Shown here: piece by piece, positions 12,386-23,234 of the stretch
How positions within the stretch are numbered: position 1 is the first letter of the stretch
Layout of the letters: every line of letters starts with the position of its first letter
NCBI GenBank assembly: GCA_014529385.2
Contig: CM043947.1
Span: forward strand, 125,214,391-125,278,390
Direction of reading: 5' to 3'
Origin: Adiantum capillus-veneris
Lineage: Eukaryota > Streptophyta > Polypodiopsida > Polypodiales > Pteridaceae
Length of the DNA: 64,000 bases
The notes under the pieces: model-generated
Seen by the model: only the letters and a program-made list of their open reading frames with translations
Databases searched by the model: none
Told to the model about the DNA's origin: nothing
Position numbers and translations under genes: made by a program

Positions 12386-13146
12386 TGTTAGGAAATTAGA
12401 CATAGCTAAATAGATAATTGAGTAGATTACTTAATGAAGAGAGATAGATTTACATACACGAGATTATAGAGTAGAGAGAGAGAGAGAGAGAGTACACACG
12501 ATATACGTGGTTCACCCAATGTGGGCTACGTCCACGGGAAAGCATCCACTCAATGGCTTTAGTACTCCAAAACAAGAAGTAGTTTACAAAGGGATTATAG
12601 CCTTAATGGAGCTCCCGCCTTGCTTCACTCTCACCACCTCACACTCACCTTGTTGCATCAACTTCACACTATGAAATTTGTGTAGAAATGGCCTCCTTTT
12701 ATAGGCCAAAAGGGCTGCCCTCTCTCATGAGAAACAACCATGTGTAGCCGCCCTTGTGTAGATAAGTCCAAATCGGACCCTCCAATCCGCCCATGTGTGG
12801 CCGTCCTTGAGAAGACAAGTCCGCTTTTGAATTCGGCCACCGGCCATTGAATTCGGCCACCAGCACCAGCCATTGACTTCCAAACACCGGCCAGCGGCCA
12901 TTGACTACCGGCCACCGGCCAACCGACGGTTGTTTTCCGACCACTTTCCGACCGTCGTCCAGCCATAATATTCCGGCAAAAAGGAATATCCTGGCGAGGG
13001 GGAAAAAAATTCTTGCCGTGAAAATTTTGGTTTCCGGCGAGTGATTTTCCTTCACACACGATGGCTTCTCCTCATAATGGGGGCCTTACAAATGTGCGCT
13101 TTTACCACAGAAAATTACAAGGGTAAATCAGGCTCCATACTTAACA
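12386..13146 (-). repeat. copia 5' LTR
   Basis: 761 bp, near-identical in layout to the LTR at 7,922-8,638. It carries an extra copy of a GAATTCGGCCACC-containing block near 12,830-12,880, which accounts for most of the length difference. Confidence 0.95.
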
Positions 13147-13151
13147 TAGAA

Positions 13152-13649
13152 TACATCTTTTTCTCCTCATGATTTATTGTTTTTCTTGTTATTCTTCACT
13201 TTCTCTATTTAGTATTTGAGATTGTTGTACATTAAATATCAAGCTCTGAACCAACTTGCCCCTAGCTAGTGGGCTACAATCTACATGCACAAGACAACTG
13301 GCCATGGGCACAGTTGTGCTTATTTCTTTGCACACAAAAAAGCTCTAATAGGGTCACCAAATTAGTAGGATCACTTGTTGGATTTTGTACATCATCACTA
13401 GTCATTGGATCCACACTACCATCTGTGTTGTTTACTTTTGCATCATCTGCTACCACTTCCTCCTTGGCATCCTCTTCTACCACTTCCTCCTTGGTATTCT
13501 AGGTCCTGTCCGTGTTCTTTTCATTGCCTTCCTTTCATCTTTCTGCCTCCTTCCCCTTCCTGGCTTGTGCCCGAAAACCACAAACAACTACCAAGTCATC
13601 AATGATAGAAGACAACCATAAATAGAACCAAATCAAAACAATGAGCTAC
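13152..13649. other. no recognisable gene, right flank of copia
   Basis: Sequence resuming the interrupted host unit. A short minus-strand acidic frame (13,483-13,274) has no recognisable domain. Confidence 0.4.
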
Positions 13650-14390
13650 CAATTAGTAGTAAAACATAAGAAGAGAAACCAAAAACACCATTGATAGAAA
13701 AACGTAGCCATAAACCACCAAAGGGGAAACCAGAATACTATCAAAAGCTACTAGTCAGTACCAAAAGAATTATAAATACACCCAAAAGAAGAATAAAGTA
13801 CCTAAACATAACCAAAACTACCAAATCAACCATGTTAGATCCATGCCATAAACTACCAAAGCATTACCAAACACTACCAAAAGCTTTCAGTAAGGGTTTA
13901 GTGGTACTAGCAACACTACCAAAACTACCATTGCCTCCAAAACTACCAAGACTAGCAAAACTACCAAATGTCTAAAAACAACATGATAGAAGAACCAAAA
14001 CAAGAAAGTAGAGCCAAAAAGACCCAAAAGATACCAGTATGAACAAAATCTACCAAAACAGCATAGAAAAAATAAAAAAATCTACATGAAGCTACCAATC
14101 TACCTAAATGCAACTACCATACAGAAGCAAGAGGACCAAACACTTACAGAACTACCAAAGCACGATTTACAAATACTAAAGAAATACCAAGATCTTTAAC
14201 AAATATGAATTACTATCAATAAATTTTAAATTCTGCCAGAATCTGCCAATTCTAAAAAAAATTATTTGAAGTACCCAAAACTATCATAAACCACCAAATG
14301 TAATAGAACTACCAAGGCAGCATCAAATAGAAGTTATTGACAATACCAAAAGATGCCAAAAATACCAAGATCACTTTTTCAAGGAATTTA
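13650..14390. repeat. ACTACCAAA-rich array
   Basis: The plus strand carries about 20 copies of ACTACCAAA or close variants, densest at 13,800-13,970. The motif core is the same TACCAAA as in the 0.7-1.5 kb array, on the same strand, but no longer period is obvious. The two arrays flank the transposase-like remnants. Confidence 0.6.
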
Positions 14391-15607
14391 TGTCAAGAAT
14401 TACTTGTTGTAGATCAACCCCCTTCTCAAGCTCCTTCATGTTCAGTTTTTCCAAGTCGATGAAGCATGCATGCACTAGCTCCCAGATCAGTCTCCACCTC
14501 TTCGATTTCTTGATCATTGCAAGGGTTTTCCTACCTTAGTTTTGCAATACTTCACTTCATAGTGCTCTATGTCATATTTTATCTTCATCACAATAGCATT
14601 GTTCTCCCAACAAAGTTTCCTTGTTCTACTACAGAGATTCTCTCATCTCTTTTAGCCTATCGAATGCAGTTGCACATGTCAAAGGTACTCTCTCAACAAT
14701 ACTTTCGAGGTATGTAACATAGTCAGGTATCCACACATGATGTTGTGGGGGGTATACCTCTATACATATATTATTACCACTTTGCATAATGCAATGCTTC
14801 TTAATAGACGACGGGTGGCCTCTGTGGGAGGCATTGTTTTCCCTTTGTCAAGTTTTGACCTTCCGCTCCAACCCTCTTGGGTGGCTGGCACACATACTAA
14901 GTACAATCTCTCCAAACTTTTCCCATGAGACCTTATGCAGTGCAGGGTCCTTTGTTGCTGCATGGCATTTCTTGAAAGCAAAGAAATGTACAAGCTTTGA
15001 AGTGATCCCCACACAAGATGGAGGGGCTTGGTCTACCTTGTGGAATAGGAACCTTCAATCTTCAACAAAACTTGGTTGAACATGTTTCAAGTATATTTTG
15101 AATTCTTCTAGTAGTGTTGCTTGAAAATAGTCATCCACTCGTCATCAGGGAGGTCTTCTTCCATAAGATCCTTTGAGAGCACACCTTCCATGCTTAGACC
15201 ATACTCCTCATGAAGCTCTTTGACTAACTAGAAACACTTGGTCTGGAGAGGGTATTCCTTCCTTGTGGTTTTTCCTACAACGTGGAAACCCAAAGCTCAT
15301 TAGACATGCCCCCATTCTACCAAACCAAATACCTAAGCATGCTTCATATATGCCTTTATTTTGGGGACATTTTAATAATGTAAAACTCAACACATAGATT
15401 CTGAACTTCTCTTTATCACATAGATGACCTTGCCAATGCAAATTTTGGTATTGTACAATACCAAATTTGGTACTTTGAAGTGCCTCGTCTTATATATTAA
15501 CCTCCACTACCCTACAAAGATTGAAATTTGTGTTCGCCTCATAGTACATATACTTGCATGCATGCAATGAAAAAAAAATGCAGAGCTCTCAATATACCAG
15601 ACATACA
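14391..15607. other. no recognisable gene; contains a 22-bp palindrome
   Basis: No coding motif was recognised in either strand, although several 60-96 codon frames overlap at 14.7-15.1 kb. A perfect 22-bp palindrome at 15,444-15,465 has TTGGTATTGTACAATACCAA as its inner 20 bases, so two TACCAAA motifs face each other. Confidence 0.45.
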
Positions 15608-17240
15608 TGTAATGGGAATGGCCTATGAACTTTGAGAATAACGAAATTAAGAGAATTAAGGTTAGCATTTTTGTAAGATCATTTTTAGAACATAGAGGGT
15701 GAACTTAATTGATGGTAGCAACTTAAACATAGTACTTAATAGATTGGCATGAGCAATACTTTTGCAAGAGAGAGAGTATTAGAGAACATGACAATAGTTG
15801 AGGACCAGATTTACTTGGAGCCGATCCCCCCTCCAAAAGGCGTTTGTATTATAGATTCTCCCTTCAAGAGAGACTTTGTTACAATACAATCTTTGTGTTC
15901 CTTGTGACCTTGGTGATGCTATAAAGATGTAAAGCTTCATGCATCTCGAGCTTAACATAAACTCTGCAAAAAAAATTAACTATCCCAAGCCTCAATCCTA
16001 AGACCTCAAACACCTTCGAAGGTGGAGAGAGCTAACGGGAAATGAGAGTAGGGAAGAGGAAGAAGAAACATTCCATACGGGAAAGAAATAGTTCCTCACT
16101 TATCATCACTTTTCTTGCTTAGCATAGCATAATAGCATAGTAATGAAGATGAACAAGATGGAAAGCTTAAGCATTGAGGAATGGGTCTTGGTTGGATTTG
16201 CATTCCATAGCCAAGAGTGTTGGTGTAAGCTATCCACTTCTTAACAAGCTTGGAGAAGGAGATGGAGCTCTTGAACTTTGAACTCCACACAATGAGAGAA
16301 TATGTGTGTGTATGTGTGGGAGAGTATACCCCCCTCTCATGCTTGGTCCACACCTACCTCTCTCTCTCTCACTCTCACTCTCTCTCTTGTATTATTTTAT
16401 TATTTCATTTGGACATGTGTCCTCTTTTTCCTCTTTGAGAGAAAGAACTTAAATATTTATTTTTATGTATCTAAATTCTCATTGGACCCCTTTAAAACCT
16501 AACCAATTGCATTCAAACACATTGCAAGGTCCACATGTGGAGGATCATTTGAATGTGTGTCTTTTGTGCTTATTAAGTCATTTGGTTGATTGGAATACTT
16601 CAAGGACTTAATCAATCAAGCAAGCATGTGTCTTTTATGCTTCTTAAGTTTTTTTTTTTGAATTGAATACTTCAAGCCTTAGTCAATCAAGCATGGATGT
16701 TCATGCCTCTTGAGAATTTATCTTTGAATTTATCATTTCAAAAACCTTAGTCATTTTAAGCATAAAAATCACCTAAGCTTTGGTCAAGGTTCCCACAACC
16801 ACTTTAAGCATCTTAGCACCTCATGCTTTGGTACGATTCCTATCTTGAGGTTAGCCCTAGCTTGCATAAGGCGAAAGGACTTTTTAACACTAACGTTTGG
16901 AGGTCTTTTAAGCTCCATTAGATGCATGTTGCTCTTTGATAGACTACCTCCATTTGGACCCCTTTTGAGATGTAACCATCTCTCCTCTTGGTCCCTTGAT
17001 GAGGTAAATCTAGAAGCATTTATTGCACATTACTCTTTGTTAGACCGTCTCCTTTTGGACCTCTATTGAGATGCAAACATTTCTCCTTTTGGTCCCTTGT
17101 TGAGAGAGGTCTAGAAGCACATATATATATGTATATATATATATACACTAACTCTTGTTCCCCTTTTATCTTACCATATTACGTGATCGGTTTGATATGA
17201 GAAGATCATTTGGTAAAGTTAGATATTATATTTTATGACA
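15608..17240 (-). repeat. family G gypsy LTR (3' LTR)
   Basis: This is the inverted homologue of the LTR at 61,356-63,003. Shared blocks include the CACCTTCGAAGGTGG-like segment, the CTTGGTTGGATTTGCATTCCATAGC-type segment and the TGTCATAAAA start. On the minus strand it begins TGTCATAAAATATAATATC (17,240) and ends CATTACA (15,608). Just upstream on the same strand lies GTCGAGGACGAC followed by AGAGAGAGGTAC, a gypsy-style 3' non-coding end and purine tract, so this was a 3' LTR. No primer site follows it. Confidence 0.75.
17100..17155. repeat. TA-rich microsatellite
   Basis: ATATATATATGTATATATAT-type tract inside the LTR. The corresponding place in the 61-kb copy has only a short ATATAGATAT. 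Confidence 0.7.
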
Positions 17241-17319
17241 GTACCTCTCTCTTGAAATCATAGTCGTCCTCGACTATGAGGTAGAGAAGATAATGCCTAG
17301 TCATCAGTCTGTAAGGTCC
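17241..17319 (-). other. family G 3' non-coding remnant with purine tract
   Basis: Minus-strand sequence GTCGAGGACGAC, then TTCAAGAGAGAGGTAC abutting the LTR. The element body beyond is missing and is replaced by the AT-rich unit at 17,320. Confidence 0.55.
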
Positions 17320-18361
17320 CCAACCCGCCTATACCGAGATCGGGATGGGATCCTTGACAGGTATCTAGGTCTGATAAAAATCGGAGTCTCTGAACAGGAA
17401 AAATCCAAGGAATAGACCTTTGTCATTGACAATGGCTTGGGTCTATAGCCTTAGAAGAAGACCTAGTCCTGTCTCGCAGCGGAAACGGAACAACCTTTTA
17501 ACAGTCCAATAACTATTTCGGTCCTATATCTTCCACAAATTGGACTAAGGTATCCTCAACCAACGCTTTTTTCCCCCTAACATATGTGAGGGCACAGCCG
17601 CTGGTAGATTCCTCTTCTAATTCAAGAAGTTTTCTAAATGTTTTAGTGCGCAGGGATGGATAGTTACCTGACGAATCAGGTCCACCCGTCCATGATTGAC
17701 AACCTTAGTCAATCCCCACTTACCACCCCGCACTCACACAAGATTCATTTATCTTATTATCACATTGTTTTAACATATAAAATAATGGTTTCTTTTAACT
17801 TTCCATCACAATAATTCCTTGAAGACAGCATTGAAAGCATTCTTTCAAAAAACAAACATCTTTAAACTTAAGACAGGGTACTGTCAATCAAAACATTATC
17901 CATAATAACCATGACCAGTACTCTTCTTGTCTCAAGACCACCTAAGGGTGAAAAACGGCACCCATTCCTTATTCAAATCCGAAGTGGATAAAACCCCCAC
18001 CCAAGGTTCCGGGTGCCCATACACCAAACCAGTTGCCCATACAACCGAGCGGCTCCCCTAGGATAAAAAAAAGGTATCCTAACTTATGTAGAAACATCAA
18101 GACATGACACGGAGTAGAAACTCATCGTTCATGGGGGTAACCGACTTAACTATGGCTAGAAAGCCAATCATTATCATCAATTTATATCAAGGAGTCGGAG
18201 GTGTCTTGAGACAAGCTGTCTTAAGGATGATCAAACATATCTTTCCTAATTCAACCAGTTTTAACCCAAACAATTCTTTCCTACATTATAAACAAATGCA
18301 CGTTGGAAGTTACCTTCCGTTTTCAGCTAGTTTATCCTTCCTAACCTTACGTATGCAATGC

Positions 18362-18580
18362 TTAACTTATAAAAGAACTTAAACTAATTAAAGACTTAAT
18401 TGAATAAGGAACACCCACCTGGGATTGATTATCCATCTGCTGCTGCGCTGGCGCCTGAAGACTCTCCTCCGTAGGCCTACTACTAGGCCCAGCTTCGTCA
18501 TCGTGCGACGCTCTAGTTTGTTTTGGAGCTACTTTCTCATCATCAGATGTAGGATTTGCTCGGGTTATTTTTGGTGCCAT
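18362..18580 (-). CDS. small MAPK-starting hypothetical protein (possible first exon)
   Basis: This 72-codon frame starts MAPKITRANPTSDDE and is rich in charged, Gln and Pro residues (QAPAQQQMDNQSQ). It shares its first 15 residues with the broken frame at 6,141. After NQSQ the sequence reads G-GTGGGTGTTCC, which could be a splice donor. The composition suggests a disordered N-terminus, perhaps of a retrotransposon gag, but no conserved domain is visible. Confidence 0.35.
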   Translation of the reverse strand: MAPKITRANPTSDDEKVAPKQTRASHDDEAGPSSRPTEESLQAPAQQQMDNQSQVGVPYSIKSLISLSSFIS

Positions 18581-19049
18581 AACTTCTTATCCTTATAAAA
18601 AGCACGTCTAATCATTAGGTAAATAATTCAAAATCTAGACTTAACCTTTGTATTCTACCGTAACCCATCCAAGGTTAAATTTATAGTCTTAATTGATAAA
18701 TTCTTGACCTAGTAATTTCTTATTTGTCCATATAAGCATGATAACTTCTTCCACCGCTTCCCTAAGGGTTTTCTAAGATCTCCTAAATTTCTTATAATTT
18801 TCTATATCTTTTTCCTAATTTTCCTATCAACTTTTAAGCTAATAATCTACTTATTTTGGGCTCAATATTTATCGTATTTAATTTCTCTTGAATATTTCAT
18901 TTCCTCAACTTGATATCATAGGTTTACACTTACTATAATTTTCCTAAAAACTTTTGACCACAAAGTCTATTTATTTTAATTAATCATTCGCTAAAAATAG
19001 GACTTTTGGTCAATTATAATTTTCTAACCTCACCAATTAACTATGGTAT

Positions 19050-20316
19050 AATTACCACAAGTATATAAGAATATTTTTGACCTCTCGTAATTATATTATT
19101 ATTTTATAACTTAATTATATAATTTCCATCTTCAATTTTCAACTTAAATTAGGATAATTTGACTTAGAGAAATATCTATACTAATTTTCTATCCTTGGCA
19201 TAATTATCACGGCCTCTTTACCTGATAATATAGCTCTGATAAGTAGGATGTAATCATATAGCATGATTTACTAATTTCCCTCTTTAGTTTTTAGCTAAAA
19301 ATCGTGTAATTTGACTTAGATAAATATCTATACTACTTTTCTAACCTTGACATAATTATCACAGCCTCTTTACCCTATAATATAGCTCTAAACAATAGCA
19401 TGTAATCATATAGAATGATTTACTAATTTCCCTCTTTAAATTTTAGCTAAAAATGGTGTAAATTGACGTAGATAAATATCTTTACTACTTTTCTAACCTT
19501 GGCATAATTATCCCGGCCTTTTTACACTATAATATAGCTCTGATAAATATCATGTAATTATAGAACATGATTTACTAATTTTTCCCTTTAATTTATCCCT
19601 AGAAACAACGTAAGTTCACTAAGATAATTAGTTAAACTAATTATCTAAGATCAGCATAATTATCACGGGTTTCATAAACTCTAATTAACCTCTAATAAAT
19701 AACTCAATTCAATTTGAATCTATTTTCTAATTTCCCCTATTTAATTTGTCTAAAAATCAGAGTTTTTCTACTAACATAATTATCTAGATTGATTATCTGA
19801 TCTTCCCCTAATTATCACGGGTTCCTTAATACATAATTAACCCTTGATAAATATATCACAGCATTTGAATCAAAGTTACTAATTTCCCCTATTTAAATTA
19901 CTCAAAAAACAGAGTAATTTGGCTAATTTAATTAGCTAGATTAACTCTCTGAGCTTCTCCTAATTATCACAGGTTCTTGAACACCTAATTAACCACTGAT
20001 AAATACATCACAACAATTGAAATCAATTTACTAATTTCCCCCATTTAAATTTCTCAAAAAACAGAGTATTTCTGCTAAAAAAATTAGCTAGATTAATTTT
20101 CTGAGCTTCTCCTAATTATCACGGGTTCTTAAACACTTAATTAACCACTTATAGTTATATCATAACATTTGAATTTCATTTACTAATTTCCCCTATTTAA
20201 ATTGTTCAAAAAACAGAGTAATTATGCCTAATTAATTAGCTAGATTGATTATCTGAGCTTCTCCTAATTATCACGGATTTCTTAACACCCAATTAACCAC
20301 TAATAAATATATCATA
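19050..20316 (-). repeat. 152-bp tandem array, copy 2 (8 units)
   Basis: The anchor TAATTATCAC (or CCC) starts at 19,201, 19,353, 19,505, 19,657, 19,809, 19,961, 20,113 and 20,264. The spacings are 152, 152, 152, 152, 152, 152 and 151 bp. Every unit also has a TTTACTAATTTCCC-like block. Units diverge by substitutions but almost never by length. Confidence 0.9.
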
Positions 20317-21766
20317 GCAGCTCAAGGCACATGAAGCAGCTCAAGGCATGATTGGGGAGCTATTTGTGTTGAGGACCACTTTACCTCTTTATCATGGCCG
20401 GGAAAGTTTGGCTCAAGAAGAGGAGTTTTTGCTAACAGGAATTATTCCAAAGGAGATTCAGAAGTCTAAGAAGTATGGTTTTGTGCGTAGAGCATACAGG
20501 TACAAATTGATTGGTGATGTCTTATACATGAAAGGGGTTGATCTCGTGTTGAGACGTGTACCTTGGCAAGAGGAGCTTTATAGAGTGTTGGAAGAGAATC
20601 ATGAAGGCGCATGTGGTGGCCATTTTTCTCTAAAGATCACTTTGCATAAGATTTTGCAAGAGGGGTATGTATGGCCTAGTTTGCACAAGGATGTTCACCA
20701 TTGGTGTAGGTCTTGCAATAGGTGTCAAGCATTTGGGAAGAGAGTGTTGAAGCCAGAGCTACGAAAAACCATTATGGCGTTTGATGTGTTTGAAAAGTGG
20801 GGGATTGATGCAATAGGCCCGTTACCTATCACAAGCAGGGGAAAAAGCTATATTTTGATGGCAGTGGACTATCTCTCTAGATGGGCAGAGGCTATAGCAG
20901 TAAAATAGATCACTGCAAAGGATGTGGCAAAATTTGTGTATGATGAAATATGTTGCAAGTTTGGTGTGCCATTAGAGCTACTTTCAGATAAGGGGCCAGG
21001 ATTTAGAGCTAAACTACTAGACTTCTTATGCGCAAAGTTGAAGATTAGGCACCAGCATACCACTCCTTATTACCCACAGTGTAATGGCTTAAATGAAAGA
21101 TTCAATGGTGAGTTGGTACAGATTCTTTCAAAAGTGACAGAGCACCAAAGAAAGAATTGGGATTTGGAATTGCCTAGTGCATTATGGGCTTACCGTACTT
21201 CGGTGAAGACAGGTACATGGTTTACTCCATTTCATTTGGTATATGGAAAGGAAGCACTATTGCATGTGGAAGTAGAGTTTCCTGCAGTAAAGATGCTAGA
21301 GAAGCTACTTGGGCCGTCTAGTAATGCATTCAAAGAGAGGCTCTTACAGTTACAAGAGGTTCAGTTGGATAGGATGAGCGCATTGGAGCATTATGGGCAG
21401 ATGCAGGATAAGGCTTTGGCAAAGATAAATGAAAAGGTCAAAAGTAAGGGTATCAAGAAGCATGACTTAGTTTTGCGTTACAACAGTAATCTGGACAACA
21501 CCTTCCAAAATAAGTTTCAGATTAAGTGGGAAGGCCCTTTCAAGGTAGTGGAGTGTTTTCCAAATGGTACATATCAGTTGGCTAACCTGGATGGGATTCT
21601 ACATAAGTCAAGGGTTAATGGATTGCGTCTTAAATTATATCATGCCAGGTTAATGATGGTGGAGCAAGATGAGCTGTCTGTGGAGCAAGCAATGTTGGTA
21701 AAGGATGAGGAGACCTGTGATGCGGCGAGTCTCATATCTCTCTTTGCTGCTGCTGATCATGAATGA
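20317..21766 (+). pseudogene. Ty3/gypsy integrase fragment
   Basis: The open segment from 20,348 to a TAG at 20,906 carries the zinc-binding domain (ENHEGACGGHF, then CRSCNRC) and the first catalytic Asp in KWGIDAIGPLP. After the stop, 20,909-21,766 continues in frame with LLSDKGPGF (second Asp) and NGLNERFNG (Glu), and then a GPF-type C-terminal domain (KWEGPFKVVECFPNGTYQL). Reverse transcriptase and gag are missing. The fragment begins abruptly at the edge of the 152-bp array, so an insertion or deletion removed the rest. The product would have integrated retroelement cDNA. One stop is the only lesion in this segment. Confidence 0.93.
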
Positions 21767-21771
21767 TCTAG

Positions 21772-21794
21772 CAGGCTAGGGGATGGTCAAATTA
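21772..21794 (+). other. polypurine-tract region before the LTR
   Basis: AGGCTAGGGGATGG lies between the integrase stop and the TGTCAG start of the LTR. Position and purine bias fit a plus-strand primer. Confidence 0.45.
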
Positions 21795-22744
21795 TGTCAG
21801 GAGTTTTTTTGAGCAAGGGATTGCGCATATGTACATACACATGCATGGTGCATCAAATAAAGAATTGCCCATTTTCCAGAGCCAGGTGGTTATGTGGGTC
21901 CCACATGTGTACAGGTAGGACAGGGTGTACATAGTGCATCGATTTTCACTATTACCAGTACCAGTGTGTTTTTTCTACAATAATAAGGAGTTGGTAGCGC
22001 GTAAAACTTCTCGAGGAAGCTATCCGCGGGCCGACGACATGAGATAAGCAGGTGCGTCAGATGGCATCTAGTGGCGTCAGGAGGTCGAACAGGGTCAATA
22101 CTTGCACGTGGAGAAGTACGGACACAACGTGGGTGTTTTCTTGTGATAATTACGCAGAAAGGTCATCCTGAGGACCATCTTTTGGGGCCACTTCACGTAG
22201 TGGCGGGATGCATTATTGAAAAAAGCTGAGTGCCAGGTGTGCGGATGATGCAAAAAGGTGACAACTATGCACTGCGAGGTCAGTTTTTGGCCTGTTCGGG
22301 GTCCATTTGAGGTCAACTAAAAGGCCAAGGGTGCCCAAGTAATAAATCTAAGTGTGGGAACTGAAAAAACAGGGAGAAGATGAGAAAAAACGTGGAGAAG
22401 AGAGGAGGAACAGTCGCAGGTGTGTTTTTGGGGTTTTTGGAGCCTGTTTTGGCCGTAAACTGCTCATCCGAGGTCGGATTTGAGCACTTTGACATTGTAG
22501 ACTGGGGTTTTGGGACATTCCGGACGCGATGGCGCTGTCCATTTTGACAAATTTCTCACTCTTTTTCTGCTATTTTTGCTGTGTAAGTTTCTCCTATGAT
22601 CGAAGATTCTGCTCGAGTTTGTGATTGTATCTGGCTTTTTTTACCCATATTGTGTGAGCTATTTGCCCTATTGGTGTTGGCCCAAGCTCAATTGTATCTA
22701 AACATCAGAAATTCTCCTCTTTTGAGCTGAGTTTTTTGGGTGTG

Positions 22745-22799
<55 letters not shown>

Positions 22800-22981
22800 G
22801 TTTGTATGGAGTGGGCAAGTAGATAGTCTCTCTCCTCTCACTCCAGAGGTGTGTTCCCTGTCTCGGCCAGCTGTGTTGTGTGAGCCGAGTGGTGCCCCTA
22901 GTGTGTGTGTGTGTATCTTCCCAAGAGTGTGTGTCGGGTCGTTATAGAGGCGTTCTGTGTGTTTCCATCCCGCTCACAACA
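21795..22981 (+). repeat. gypsy 3' LTR of the integrase fragment
   Basis: 1,187 bp from TGTCAGGAG to CTCACAACA with terminal TGT/ACA, placed directly after the integrase end and purine tract. It includes a GT microsatellite. The sequence right after (TTGGCACCAC) looks faintly like a primer site, so a 5' LTR of another copy cannot be excluded. No partner LTR lies in the window. Confidence 0.6.
22740..22803 (+). repeat. (GT)n microsatellite
   Basis: GT dinucleotide run interrupted by TTTGTG units inside the LTR. Confidence 0.95.
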
Positions 22982-23234
22982 TTGGCACCACAAACATGAT
23001 CCTAAGCATGCATACTTCTTAAATTTTGTGCACAATAAAACAAAGAGAATGAGTCTCATAAGACAAAAACATTTTTCATTTAAAATGCATTTTCATTTGC
23101 TTACTCTAGTGTAGCATTATAAGCATTGACAAGGTTCATATTATCCTTAAGCTAGGTTCCTTGCATCCTTCTAACATCTTTAAAAGGATAATTATTAAAC
23201 TTAACAAGATATCATTGGATAATATTACTGTTTC
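22982..23234. other. no gene seen
   Basis: AT-rich spacer between the LTR end and the end of the minus-strand gypsy pol remnant. The 3' LTR expected for that pol is absent. Confidence 0.5.

Larger units (their letters stand above)
7922..13146 (-). mobile_element. complete but decayed Ty1/copia LTR retrotransposon
   Basis: Two LTRs (717 and 761 bp) bound the element, each starting TGTTA and ending TAACA. The 5-bp sequence TAGAA precedes it at 7,917-7,921 and follows it at 13,147-13,151, a textbook target-site duplication. On the minus strand the order is 5' LTR, initiator-Met primer site, gag, protease, integrase, reverse transcriptase, RNase H, polypurine tract, 3' LTR. This domain order (integrase before RT) defines Ty1/copia. 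Several stops and frameshifts make it non-autonomous. The LTRs differ by indels, including a duplicated GGCCACC-rich block in the 5' LTR, so the insertion is not recent. Confidence 0.95.
17320..20316 (-). mobile_element. AT-rich 3-kb repeat unit, copy 2 (inverted)
   Basis: Reverse-complement homologue of 4,070-7,436. The terminal TGTAAGGTCCCCAACCCGCC matches the 7.4-kb end, and both units share a block of mixed sequence (7.0-7.4 / 17.35-17.7 kb) and the small MAPK frame. Its distal end stops inside the 152-bp array at the junction with a gypsy integrase fragment (20,317), so it is probably truncated there. The two copies form a long inverted repeat with about 10 kb between them. Confidence 0.65.

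Noticed and set aside
12664-13059. 118-131 codon minus-strand frames in the copia LTR
   Set aside because: Present in the LTRs only, Gly/Trp-rich by virtue of CCGGCCAC repeats, and unlike any retroelement protein.
22313-22542. Minus-strand Pro/Ser-rich frames
   Set aside because: Located inside a gypsy LTR, short and without motif.
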